A stretch of DNA of 64,000 bases from Elmis aenea. Its lineage: Eukaryota; Arthropoda; Insecta; Coleoptera; Elmidae. This document shows, piece by piece, positions 30,101-42,177 of this stretch. The stretch spans positions 19,799,674 through 19,863,673 of the forward strand of contig OX393579.1 in assembly GCA_947652605.1 (NCBI GenBank), in the 5' to 3' direction. A program made the translations under genes and the position numbers. The stretch's first letter is position 1; every line of letters begins with the position of its first letter. The notes beneath the pieces are model-generated. The model was not told the DNA's origin, made no database searches, and saw only the letters and a program-made list of their open reading frames with translations.

Positions 30101-33100
30101 ATGTTTTTCAGTTTTGAATGTAAAAAAGGTGCTATTTGTTACTGAAAATAATTGTAAAAAATAAAAAAATATCGTGTTTAGCGTTCTTCGCCAAAAAGTG
30201 TTCGACAAACATTGCGCACAAAGACAACAACTAAACACAGAAGCCAAAGATTCTACGTTGTGAACTGTAAAACGCATTGAATGCACAAATATTATCGCAA
30301 ACATTGAACTTGCAGGTTGACGTTTGCATTTTTTTCGGTATATGACCCATAGTTATCGTAAATAAACAGTGTTATTGTTACAGTCAATATTAAATATGAC
30401 TTAATTAAAGCTAGTTATTTTGTACACATCCCACAGTCCTTAGCTGGTACAATGTTCAAGGGCGCGACGTCCAGTTATGTTTTTATACGAGGACTTCACG
30501 ATAAATATTTGTATAACATTTTTAATAAGATTTATGCATTATGGATAATACGCATTATTGCTTGACATGTGTTTGTTTCCGCCACGGATGCGTTCTTGAA
30601 GTTACCGCGTAATTCGAGGGAGTTATTTTTTAAAATTATTCATGTATTGTCTTAATGTATATTTATCAACTCAACAACTAGTCTGCAAAATATGTTATGT
30701 ACTTTATTGCAAGCAGTACAGGGTGGGCAAATTTCGATATTTTCATAGGGAATCTCGGCAACTATAAGAGTTGTGAAAAAACGGACCCCTGTTCCTTGAT
30801 CTCTTTTTTCGAGAAAAAGTTAATGGTGAAAACTAAAATTGCTTATCGTCTTTTGTTTTCGAGTTTTCGCTGATAACTAGATTTTCCGACTTTTCGTTTT
30901 ATGACTATATCTCGCTTGTTTATGAAAATAAACAAAAATAATTTTGACATTCTTCAGGCACTTTTTTGATAAGACTGCGGTGGCGTAGACAATTTAAAAA
31001 AATAATAATTCGAAATTCGAGCTGTGACACAAGTTATATTTTTTTAAATGGAACCCATAGTTGGCCGTGGCATCACGAGAAAGCGATTTTTTTCCCCCAT
31101 TCCAATAATATATATCATAGGTCGATTTATTAATTTTCCTTACATTATAGCAAAAATTAGGTAATTTTTCATATTTTATTTTGTTTTTAGTAGTAGGCTT
31201 ATGTCATTAAGAATATAACTGGTAAAACAAACTGTCATTCTGTTGTTTTAATGATAGTTTGACATAAATAATCACGTTTAATTGTTGATTATTTATACTT
31301 TTGTACCTAAAAAACACGAAATGGCTTACGAATATTACGAAAAGTATGATATGTTAGAATGTTTTATTCAAAGTAATAAGCCCATAAGCAAATTATATAT
31401 TTTTGAAAAGCGCAAAAAGTAAGTTTTCGATTTATGTTAAAGCCAACTATGGTACCATTTAAAATAAGAAAGTTAGGTGTAATATATCGATGTTTATATG
31501 AGTAAAAAAATGAACATCGCTATCTTATTAAGGACAAAAAACCATGCCAAAAATATCCTTAAAGTTTTTCCCTATCTTTTCGTTTAAGCGAGATATTTAA
31601 CATTTTTGGAAATTGCTAAAAATCGGTTTTTGGCTATACACATTTCGAAAATTAAAAAAGATATCAAAAATCTGTGTACGGCAATGAATTTCCTTAAAAA
31701 AAAAAAACTCGAGACTACGTACTTAGTTTTTTTCTATCTCTGGTAATAACCGAGATACCCTGTATGATGGGCATCGAAAAAAGGCCACCCTGTATATGTT
31801 TATTTTTAAATTTATATTGTACATACATACAAATACAAGTTTTACTAATGACGTCTTATATTGAGATAAAGTTCATTGCAATTTTTTTGGCATTATGATT
31901 TCATTTTGGCATATGCAAAATTAGAACTCCTGCCAAGGACAGGCTCGTTAGTATTGGTTACAAAATCCCTTAGGAAATAAAAGTATGAAATTTTTCAATT
32001 TATTTTAGTATAATCATGTTTTGGACCATGAACCTGCCAGTAATTGGCTTAATTTTTAATATATTGTTTTCATCCATTTCATAACAGGATTATAGAAGTA
32101 CATAATATTAAAAATGTAAGTATATTGACATAACTGATAAAAATCAAAAATGCATAATTAGATTATGACATTTTCGCCTAACTGAAATAGGCATATTATG
32201 CACATGCAACTAAACTAATTATAATTGTCAACAATTAAAAATGTTTGGGTAAAAATTTAGGCAAAACATTTTTTTTCACAGTAATTTTTACACACTTTCT
32301 CACTTGACAAAAAAACTCCAATTGTAAGTTATAATTTTATAATAGCTTTTTGGTAAGAACCATGAAGCTGGTGTACTTACATAACTGTGCATGTTATTTT
32401 TGTAAATATCAAATTAATAATGCTTAAGTAATTAAGTGTAAATATACTTTGAAGCATGTTTATTAAATCATAATGCATTATTAATTAATATTGTACATCA
32501 GAATTACCTTGGTTGTACCTGTGATTGTGGTAAACTTATCTCTTATCTGTTTTTAGATTAATAACTTGATTACCTTACTAACATAAATGTACTTATATAA
32601 CAAATGCGCCACATGATACAAGCATATTTGCAGTAACCTTATTAATCAAAATATATGTGCATAATAAAGACGAAAATAAAATTTTAATAAGTGGCAGTTT
32701 AACACACCATTAGGTGAAAAAAATTGTCCATTAAATCTGAATCATAAGAAGCATTGCAAAATAGTTCTAATTGTAAACATTCTGAAGTAAAGAGGGAAAT
32801 AATTAATTGCCATGCATTGTTTGAACTTGAACACAACGATTTTTGTCCATTACTTCAGATTATTTTCAAGGTTTAGTTAATAAAAAGATTACACAATATT
32901 TAAAAAAAGATGTAAATGTCTGAAGTTTTCTGGATTTTTAATATATTTATTAACTCAGTAATTCTGTTGCTTGGTAATGTATGGGTAATATTTTTTAATA
33001 TAATCATTCATTGTACCAATAATTGGCTATGAATCAGTGGAATGTAATGTTTACATATTTTATACTAATCAAAATTTAGTATATTTTTGAAGGACGTTAT

Positions 33101-36100
33101 ATATTTTTTATAATACTGTTGATAACTCGTTTGTAATTTTTTGTTGTGTAAATAACTTATTTTATTTTAACGAGACATATCAAGGACAACAATTTCATGT
33201 ATAAGTTTTATAAATTAGAGTGATTAATTTAATATGAATAAACCTAATTAAAAATAGCCTTTTTTAAGTATTTCATGTTTAAGTGCAAAATTAGTTTTAA
33301 GACTCCTCTCTCTTCATCAGTTACAGTCTTTTATAATTAAATTAGACTGCAAGTGATGAAGAGATGGTGTTGGTGTTGCACTTAAACAATATTTCGAAAA
33401 AAAAGATAAGTGTTTTTTAATTAAGCATGTATGAATTGATGTTTTTTTGATAATAAGTTGATATTTTATAATAAAAAACGATAGTTAAATTCTGTTCATT
33501 CTGTTTTTAATTACAACGGTTAAAACATTGTTTTCATTCTTTTCTTTTTAATTTTAGGAGATACTGTGTTCGTACAGGGAGCAGCTGCTACCCCAATCAC
33601 ACTGTTAGGTTCTATGACCGAGACAGGCAAAAGGAAAGGATTAAAAGACATAGATGTGTGTCATATGCACACAGAGGGACCAGCTGCATACACCGATCCC
33701 TCTTGTAAAGATATCTTCAGGTAAATATCTAATACACTTGTTTTTCTTACGTTTCAATTCCCAAGGCTTTACTGTTTACATTCATCTAGCAGATATTAAA
33801 TTTTAACTGTAAAAATAAAGATTTTAGATCAAATACGTATCTACAAAAGACTGTAGTAGGGTGATTAACTGTATCATAATTTTATTTTCGTGTGTTGTGC
33901 TACAAATGTTAATGATTTGTAATTTTGAAAGTTTTATTAATTAAATGGAAAAATAAATAAATGTTTGGTATGGCCTATTATCCCAATTATTACATGACGA
34001 CAATCTTCTGTAGACGCTCTATTATTGTCAAAAGATTTTTGATCTACGGTTTTTAACTTTTTCAGGTCTAACTCATTTTTTATGGGTGCAAATGTACGTA
34101 AACCAGTAGCAGAAGGAAGAGCTGATAGCATTCCCATTTTTTTAAGTGAAATCCCACTACTTTTCTACAAAAAAATTATCCAACCCGACATTTCCGTAAT
34201 TCATGTAAGACGGTTTTTACTGTTATTCGAATAAAATGGTTTTAATTTAAACTGTTCGAGAAATTTATATAAACAATTGAATTTAATACCGCACTATCTT
34301 TTGTTAACATACCTATATTTGCAAAAATTAACAATTTTTACACAAAAACTGCCTTTTTTAATAGCAAAAATATTTTAGGTGTCTCCTCCAGATCAACATG
34401 GCTATTGCAGTCTTGGTACTAGTGTAGATTGCGTTAGAGCTGCTCTTCTCAATTCTAAAACAATAGTAGGTGAGAAAATGCTCTTTATTTTCCAATTTCA
34501 ATTAAATATTGAATCAGACCAAATACAACAAATGTTAAATTACTGAGAAATAATTATTTCAAAACAATGTTTATTTATACATGTAGAATTAAAATTATGC
34601 TTTTGTTTATAGCGCAAGTTAATAAACAAATGCCTAGGACATTTGGTGATGGTATTATCCATCTTAGTCATATAGATTATGCTGTTAACATTGATTCTCC
34701 ATTGCCGGCACACGCTGAACGTCCCCTAACAGAGGAAGAAACGAAAATTGGTAAACTTATTGCAGAAAATCTCGTTGAAGATGGTGCCACTTTACAAATG
34801 GGTAAGAACTTGTTGCAAAAATATATCTTTTAATTTATTTGAAAAAAATTAAAGTACATACGTGCATTTATTACATTATCCTAAACCTTGTACATACGAA
34901 ATATTTTGTTTTATTATAATGACATATGCAAGTTCACATTTATTAAGAAAAAATGTCATTGACTACTAAACATGCGTCTATAAACAAAAATATTAATCAC
35001 ACAATTTATTCGATAATAATTTAGGTAAATAAAATCCAAGTTTCAGTTAATGTAGCAGTCTTTAAGTAAATATTTATTGAACAACTGCTTATATCAATTT
35101 TGTGTTCAGTTTAGCATGAATCAGTGTCAATTAGTATATACACTGTAATTTTTTTGTACAAAATTATTTGTAAAAATGTGTAGTTAATAGTCATAAAAGT
35201 TTTAGATATGAAAGTCTCCAAAAGTAAAGTATTCATTTAGTGTTTTTTGATGTACAAATATACAGGCTGATTCAAATTAGAGGGTGACCATTGGAATTTC
35301 TTACATTATTAAAAATAGACCACAGTTTTAAACTTGACAATGTGAAATTTGATACTAATAAAAAGTGTTTCTTTAATCTGCCGTGACTCACGCTTAATTT
35401 ACTAAGGTGAGAACTCTCGTGGGGTGCTCCTGCCACCCCACTGGTTTTTCATATTATTCACAGTTTTTCATCCAATTTTTTTACAATTTCTATTTAAAAT
35501 CATCCATAAAATGATTTTAGAGTATTATTTGTGAATTTAATATGGTTACAATACCGGGTGTCACACGTTCATGGTACACCCCCTTTTTTTTCTTTAGTTT
35601 TGATTTTAAATAAATGAAATTTTAGACATATGATATATGCAGAAAACCGGGCTTTTTGAGCCGTTGCACACATTTGTTTCACTTCCGGTTTCGCCGGAAT
35701 TCACCCCAACTTTGTTATTTTAAATGAAACACCCTGTATATTTTTACATTTTTAGAAAGAGGAAGTGATTTTTGATACAACTGCACTATTTTCGTTAATT
35801 TTTATAACCTCAAAATTTTTTTAAAACAAAATTTAGTTTTTTATTAAGGGTGCCGTGACCTGCACAAATTGATTTTTATTATGTCAACAATTGTCCAAAA
35901 AACGTTTTTGTAAATTTTAAATGACATTTAGGTTACTTTAATCGACTTTGAAGGTTGAGGAATCGGTTTTTTGACAAAAAGTCAATTTTTTTAAATGGAA
36001 CCCTGCTGGTACTAGCGGTTATTTAAATGGATCATCTTCTAACAAATCCATCGATACCAATAACTTGTATTTTTATTAAGAGTCTACTTTAAAAACTTCA

Positions 36101-39100
36101 AATTATTGTGAAAATTTATTAAGAGATCCTGTTAAAAAAGCTCTGGTGTTTAAAACACCCCCGTGAGTCACGGCAGGTTAATAACTTCCTCGTGGCAACT
36201 TATTATTCCACAATTTTAATGATTTAATAAACTTTTTACTAGATCCTTCTGATTTTGTTTTTCAAACATCAACTTTCCTAATTCGTATAGGCACTAACAT
36301 ATTTCTTTTTCACATAATTGGTTTAGACTTAATTTTCTGATTTGAAACATATATCACTTGATTATGTTATTCACATTCATGGAGTGATCATGTGACAAAA
36401 ACTTTCTTGGCACAATCAGAATACCCTTGGAACAAACAAAAGCCATCTATATGGTAAAAGCGTTGTCCAATTTGTAGTTTTTATAATTAGGGTGCTACAA
36501 AATAAGAGCAAAAAAGATGAAAATATGTTAAGTTTAAGTCAGAAACATTATTTAAAACGATTCCTAAAGAAATCAACTAAATGCAACATATTTTCGGCCA
36601 TTAAATCGAGACTTAAGTCAAAAATATTTAGTGAAATGAACTATATTAATTTAAAAAATAAATTACTGATTTTTAAACGTTTGTTGTGTTTTATTGCAAA
36701 TTAATTTTTCAGTTTTGAAGATTGTACATTAGACTAAAAGTTTCAAGCTAATTTGAAGCTCAACATGATTTTGCTTATCTTAAGAGCTACGAAATAGCAT
36801 GAAATTTAGCAACTTTGCCAAATTTAAAGTTGTGGTCTATCTTCAATAAAAAGCGAGATCCCATTGCTTGCCCTCAAATTTAAATATATGGATTAAAAAT
36901 TAACATTGGAAATATCTCAAATTATATGGCAGTACTATTTTTAAAACAGTTAATATCTCCCAGCTTCTAATTTTATAAACATGATGCTTACTGAATGTAT
37001 GTACTTTGGAAATAATGTTTAAACAATAAACCTACAGATTTACAAATGCATCTTTTTATTGAAGCAAGAAAATTAGAAACATTTTAAAATTGATGTATGT
37101 ATTTGTGAATGACTTTTAAATTTTTTTAAATCTGACGAATGTTTTAAGGTATTGGAAATATCCCAGATGCAGTATTAGCAGGCTTAATGAACCATAAAGA
37201 CTTGGGAATCCACTCAGAAATGTTTGCCGGTGGTGTCGTAGATTTAGTGGAAAATGGTTGTGTAACGAATTCCATGAAAAGTATCCACAAGGGAAGAATT
37301 GTTGGCTCGTTCTTAATTGGAACTCAAAAATTATACAGTTTTGTTGATAACAATCCATTTATCGAGATGTTAGCTGTCGATTATGTGAATAATACAAGTA
37401 AGTTAAACCATTTTCGTGATCATTTTTGTTACTATTAAATTGTTTATTTGTAGAAATTATTGCTAGTATGCCTAAAATGACCGCAATTAATTCTTGTATC
37501 GAAGTTGATTTAACTGGACAGATTGTTTCCGATTCCATTGGTACGAGATTGTATTCCGGTTTTGGAGGTCAAGTTGATTTTATAAGAGGTGCTGGTGAAT
37601 CTTTTGATGGTAAAGGAAAACCTATAATTGCATTGCCATCTGTAACCAAGAAGGGTGAAAGTAAAATTGCCTCAATGATCCAACCAGGTATATTAATTAT
37701 TAACAATTAATTTCATAAACAATATGAACGCTACTGTCATTTGTTAAAACAGATACATAATGTCGGTGTGAACAAAAAAAGTAAGGTGTTGAAGGAAGAA
37801 CAAATGACAATATTTTTTAACCTTAAAAATTTTCAAATTTTTAATGTACAGAGTGTACCATTTAATTCGGAATCTTACTTAATGTAAGAGGCGGATATTC
37901 AGTGTAATTGGCAAAAAGTTGCATAGTTTTAGAGCTCAATTTGCTGTTTCTTCAGATGTTTTGAAAAATGCATGCTTGCTAAATGCAAAAAATGACATTT
38001 TGCAATTTTTCATATGTATTTTCAGTTTTAACAGTTGACATTTGATTTTTCTCTTTTTATGTTATATAGCTTTGCAAAATGTTAATAAAGTAAGCCATGC
38101 CAACATATACAATACAGTGTAAGGAGGCAGTCCCGGAACTTTCGATTATCTTAGTTATTTTCAAACTTTCCTTTGAAATGTGGGTTGAATGTATGGTCAA
38201 AAACAAAGAGTTAATTGATGATATTTTCGCATTTCCGGTTCAGGAGTAAATGACCACAACTTATTTTTTTTTTTAAATGGAATTCCCTGTATTTTTACAT
38301 TTTTGGATGCAGAATAAAAAACTGCATTCAGAAACAATTATCAAGGGTTTGATCTTGAAATAAAGTTAATAAAATAACTGAAACACTAGTTACAAGATAC
38401 ATGTAACTACTGTCAGTTTGTTGTCAAATTTTTATTGTTGTTTATCATTAAAAACATTGATAATGGCAGTAAAAGTTAAGAACTATCAGAATTTCTATTC
38501 GCTCGTAAAACAAATGCTGATTACATAAATAGGTAATATGGTTTCCACAGGAAAATCAAGTGTGCCATGAAAAAACTGATATCAAAAGTAAATGTGGCAT
38601 ATGAAATTATTAAAAATAAAAATAAAAATTCTTTTATTTTAAAACTAGAACAGATATTAAATGAAATAAACCTCTGAACATCGCTACAACTGAGATCTAT
38701 TGTATGTAACTTTTTACTAATTATATGGAATCTCTTTTTTTCATATTAAGCGATATCGTCATGATGGGGCACCCTATACATGATAATGCAATTATGAGAA
38801 ATAAAATGGTGTTCATATGAGCCAAGTCAGGTGAATAAGGAGGATATAGCTTTAACTCGTCCAAGTTTTGTGATTTTTTTGTGTGCATATACTGCGGAGT
38901 ATCTTATTGTGATATACAAAGAAAGTCATTGTACTTACTACACAGATTAAAAGTATTTTTGGTTGTTGACTATAAACTTTATATGAGTGGTGGTATGGCA
39001 GAAGTTGATATGTCCAAAATTTTCATTTTTTAGTTTTCAGTTGAAATGTCTTCTTAAAAGAGGTTTTCATAAGTTGGCACAATTCGATAAGTCAAAATTT

Positions 39101-41656
39101 TACAGACGAGAGGGCTATGGGCAGTGGCAAATATTGATATGTCTTAATCTGTAAAAAGGGATGTGGGCAAAACATGATATGTCATATGTCCCTTATTTGG
39201 TATTGCTCATGTCTACATACGTTGCTTTACGTAACGGCCAAACTTAAGGAGCATGTTCCTTGAGTCAATTTAAGCAAAAAATGTTATATTAACCATAGTC
39301 CAAAACTCGATGGTTATCAAGTTACAGACCTTTAAAGTTTATTAAATAAAAGTAAATTTTAACATAAAAAAGTATGATATACTGATTTTATCTTCTAAAA
39401 TATTGATTTAACGACAAAATGTTTTATGTAAAAAATGCATGGCTATCTTTTCTGCGCCTTATGGTGTACTCGATTTTGTTTTGTTTTTTTACGGTTTATT
39501 TGCTATGGCAACCAACCAAGTTATTTTAAATAGAACACCCTGTATATTATTACATTTTTGGATTTGTCTTTAAATGTACTTTATAAAATGTGAAAGGTCA
39601 TATAGGCCTAAAATTAACCGTTTTCGAGTAATTAATTTTTTTCCCGAAAATTTTGAGCGATGTTGCAACAAACGCCCTGTATTATATTTCAAAATTTTAA
39701 ATAATACAAATCATGTACACAGTTATATAAAGCATAACTTCCAAACGAATTTCGGTTGTCACCACACATTTCTTAAATATTGAAAATTTTTGAAACAACT
39801 ACATCGCTCAAAATTTTCGAGAAAAAAATTAATTACTCGAAAATGGTTAATTTTGGGCCTATATGACCTTTCACATTTAATAAAGTACATTTAAAGAAGA
39901 ATCTAAAAATGTAATAATATACAGGGTGTTGTATTTAAAATAAGTAGCTTGGTTGCCATAGCAAATAAACCGTAAAAAACAAAACAAAATCGAGTACACC
40001 ATAAGGCGCAGAAAAGATAGCCATGCATCTTTTATATAAAACATTTTGTTGTTAAATCAATATTTTAGAAGATAAAAGAGGTATTTCATACTTTTTTATG
40101 TTAAAATTTGCCTTTTTTTTATAAACTTTAAAGGTCTATAATTCGATAACCATCGAGTTTTGGACTGTGTTCTTTATATAACCTTTTTTGCTTAAATTGA
40201 CTCAAGGAACATGCTTCTTAAGTTTGGCCGTTACGTCATGCAACACCTGTTAATATGATTGTACTTATGCTAAGTCTGCTTATTCCGTAAATGCAAATTT
40301 TTAATAAAATACCAGCGATTTATATATTTTTTGATATTCTATGGATAAAAATTGGCAGTTTTTTTTTTTAAACTTTGTGGGTGGCTCATTTTGCCTCAGT
40401 AGGGGGCTAAATTTGCAGTAGAGCATCAAATATGCACTCTATTATCATGTGGCTTAATCCATGGGGTTTCATCAGCCACCCCTTACATTTTAAAAAATCC
40501 AAGTTTTTATGAGTTCTGAGCTTTTGTCAAACTATAGGGCATGCAGTTTGTATCCTTTCCTCCAATTTTCAAACACAGAACCTTTCAAGTTTTATAATTA
40601 CATGAAAAAACGTAAAAGACTGTGGAAAAATGGCTCGTCACCCCGCGCGACGGTAATACATAGGTGTCATACTCGCCCCCCACCCCGAGATTAAAGATTA
40701 TTTTGATTGAAAACAGGTAGATGTCAAAGTATAAATATAACCATTTATTAAACTTACTTGTGATTATATACGGAGGCGTCGAGAGACGTCGCCGGGCCTG
40801 TGGAAAAATTTACATGGGCCCCGAGTAAATAAATTATTTGAAAATTTATTTAAAAAAAAAAACAATTGTGAATATTTAATACACCATAATTAAAAAAGTA
40901 TGTGCACTCCTGGGCCCTTAAATTAACTCCGGGCCCGGGGCTCAGAGACCCCCCTGCCCCACCCTCTCATCGGCCCTGATTATATACTCACATTTAGTGA
41001 TTTTATAATGACTGAAAGTTATTTCTTTGATTTCTCAAAAACATGAAAAAGGGACATATCAACTTCTGCCATACCACCACAGATATGTTAAGATATGTTT
41101 TCAAAAACCAAATTAAAATGTACAATTCCTTCCAAATTTCTTCACTTGAATTAACCTTAATTTTTTATTTTCTATTGCACTTGCATATTTTTTTAATAAA
41201 ATTTAAAAAATTATCCATTATAATAACCAGGTATAGTCCATTCTAAGAATACATAGTTTTCTTGCTGAAGAAAATTATAAGAAATAAACATATGTATCTA
41301 TTACTAAGATATTGTACATCCACCTGCGTATCAAGGAAACAAGGTTTTGAAACAAATAAACAGTGTTTGAAGAAATCACAATAGTTTGGGAATCTGCCTT
41401 AGATTAATTTATAGCAAAGTGAAGGTACTTTAATGTAAAGTTGTAATGGTAACAATGTATAATTTTAGGTGCTGGTGTTGTAACAACTCGTGCTCATGTA
41501 CACTATGTGGTAACAGAAAATGGTATTGCTTATTTGTTCGGCAAAAATTTACGGCAAAGAGCTCATGCCTTAATCCAGATCGCCCATCCTAATCATAGAC
41601 AAAAGCTGGAAAAAGCAGCTTTTGAACGCCTAAAAGTAATGCCCAGTGCAGACTAA
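27172..41656 (+). CDS. Acetyl-CoA hydrolase / 4-hydroxybutyrate CoA-transferase family protein, complete
   Basis: A family I CoA-transferase, likely mitochondrial, moving CoA between short acyl groups such as acetate and 4-hydroxybutyrate; the true substrate is not known from sequence. Exons are 27172-27343, 33558-33720, 34066-34204, 34379-34469, 34613-34801, 37149-37397, 37454-37687 and 41469-41656. They total 1425 nt (474 aa) with every phase matching. The N-terminus is basic and hydroxylated with no acidic residue for about 30 positions, like a mitochondrial presequence. The N-terminal hydrolase domain includes GDTVFVQGAAATP after residue 57. LGIHSEMF carries Glu275, the position of the thioester-forming glutamate in this family. 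GFGGQVDFIRGA and THVHYVVTENG-type sequence (here RAHVHYVVTENGIAYLFG) mark the C-terminal domain. Introns 1 (6.2 kb), 5 (2.3 kb) and 7 (3.8 kb) are full of transposons. The Drosophila equivalent is a 4-hydroxybutyrate CoA-transferase. Confidence 0.95.
27344..29085. other. Intron 1 of the CoA-transferase gene, first part
   Basis: AT-rich, without recognisable repeat pairs or ORFs. Confidence 0.4.
29086..29494. mobile_element. hAT-type MITE in CoA-transferase intron 1
   Basis: Ends CAGGGGTTTGGAGCGGAGCA and, inverted, CAGGGGTTTGGAGCAGTCC. The flanks GTTATAAC (29078-29085) and GTTAAAAC (29495-29502) differ at one base. Repeated GGAGCTGGAGC motifs lie near both ends. Confidence 0.85.
29503..30716. 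other. Intron 1, second part; nothing identified
   Basis: The longest ORF here, 153 codons on the minus strand at 29843-30304, has low-complexity composition and no domain I recognise. It is judged to be chance. Confidence 0.4.
30719..31792. mobile_element. Chimeric foldback element: left arm of family B, right arm of family C
   Basis: The left end CAGGGTGGGCAAATTTCGAT and the following 660 bp match family B (9315). From about 31379 the sequence matches the right arm of family C, ending ...ATCGAAAAAAGGCCACCCTG. TA flanks both ends (30717-30718, 31793-31794). Its two ends therefore come from different families. Confidence 0.85.
31795..33557. other. Intron 1, last part
   Basis: Mostly AT-rich, with a dispersed repeat near 33256-33400 that is shared with 11744-11840. 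No gene content. Confidence 0.4.
35263..36886. mobile_element. Foldback element in CoA-transferase intron 5, with nested insert
   Basis: The left end CAGGCTGATTCAAATTAGAG follows TA; the right arm, near 36832-36886, carries GTGGTCTATCTTCAATAAAA facing the left AATAGACCAC. An inner inverted pair AATCTGCCGTGACTCACG and CGTGAGTCACGGCAGGTTAA lies at about 35378 and 36164. A family D arm is inserted within. Confidence 0.65.
35554..36140. repeat. Family D arm, copy 3
   Basis: Starts CCGGGTGTCACACGTTCATG after TA. It then follows family D through TTTCACTTCCGGTTTCGCCG and CACCCTGTATATTTTTAC. The right arm is not intact. Confidence 0.65.
37690..38984. other. CoA-transferase intron 7, first part
   Basis: Single foldback-like ends occur near 37850 (CAGAGTGTACCATTTAATTC) and 38280 (GGAATTCCCTGTATTTTTAC). 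No complete element or gene was found. Confidence 0.4.
39220..40243. repeat. Near-perfect 1-kb palindrome (foldback family J)
   Basis: Two arms of about 490 bp fold near 39731. The left arm starts GTTGCTTTACGTAACGGCCA and the right ends TGGCCGTTACGTCATGCAAC. AACCGTTTTCGAGTAATTAA and TTAATTACTCGAAAATGGTT lie close to the centre, and ACCCTGTATA / TATACAGGGT lies in each arm. Confidence 0.88.
40771..40978. mobile_element. hAT-type MITE in CoA-transferase intron 7
   Basis: A perfect 8-bp duplication ATTATATA (40763-40770, 40979-40986) brackets 208 bp with GGGCCC-rich ends. The right end reads CGGCCCTG and the left CGGAGGCGTCGAGAG, so the terminal repeats have diverged. Confidence 0.75.
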
Positions 41657-41960
41657 ATAAATATCAGGTTGGTATTTTTTCTGATATTTAACTTTATGAA
41701 AAAATGTAAAAATATTTTGCTGTAGGTTCTAGTATGCAAAGCTGATTCCACCTCGTACTTTCGATAATTTTAAATTAAACTGTTAGTTGGAGTGACGAAT
41801 AGTTTTAGTTTAGAGGAAGTTAATTATAAGAACTTCGTTTCATAGTTGATTGGATAAGGATTAATTTCTGAACGAAACTAGATGTCACTTTAGTTAATTA
41901 TTTTTTATCATTTATAGTTTTATTTTTATATATACATCCATGTAAATACATCAATAATTG

Positions 41961-41966
41961 AATAAA
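41961..41966 (+). terminator. Candidate polyadenylation signal of the CoA-transferase gene
   Basis: AATAAA occurs 305 bp after the stop codon, before the large foldback element at 42178. Another AATAAA lies near 42066. Which one is used cannot be told from sequence. Confidence 0.45.
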
Positions 41967-42177
41967 ATTGTGCATCTTTATTATATATAGGTATAATTAT
42001 CATGTTTGTCTGCTTTTGGTAGAAAAATTTCTTATATTGTCAATATTTGTTATATATTAAAACAGCAATAAAAATAGAAGAGGTATACAGTGTTTTAATA
42101 TGTTAGACCTTTAAAATAAAACTAGATAAGCAAGCTTAAAAATAAATTGTTGTGTAAACATTAATAAAAAATTGCAG

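Larger units (their letters stand above)
38985..41080. repeat. Outer inverted repeat pair in CoA-transferase intron 7
   Basis: GTGGTGGTATGGCAGAAGTT (38987) faces AACTTCTGCCATACCACCAC (41061). The pair brackets the 1-kb palindrome and a hAT MITE, so it is probably an older element that received later insertions. Confidence 0.6.

Noticed and set aside
29843..30304. 153-codon minus-strand ORF in CoA-transferase intron 1
   Set aside because: No domain, AT-driven composition rich in Phe, and no splice or codon-use support. Taken as chance.
41668..41725. Possible small 3' UTR intron of the CoA-transferase gene
   Set aside because: GTTGGT and CTGTAG would fit splice sites, but the support is too weak without transcripts.
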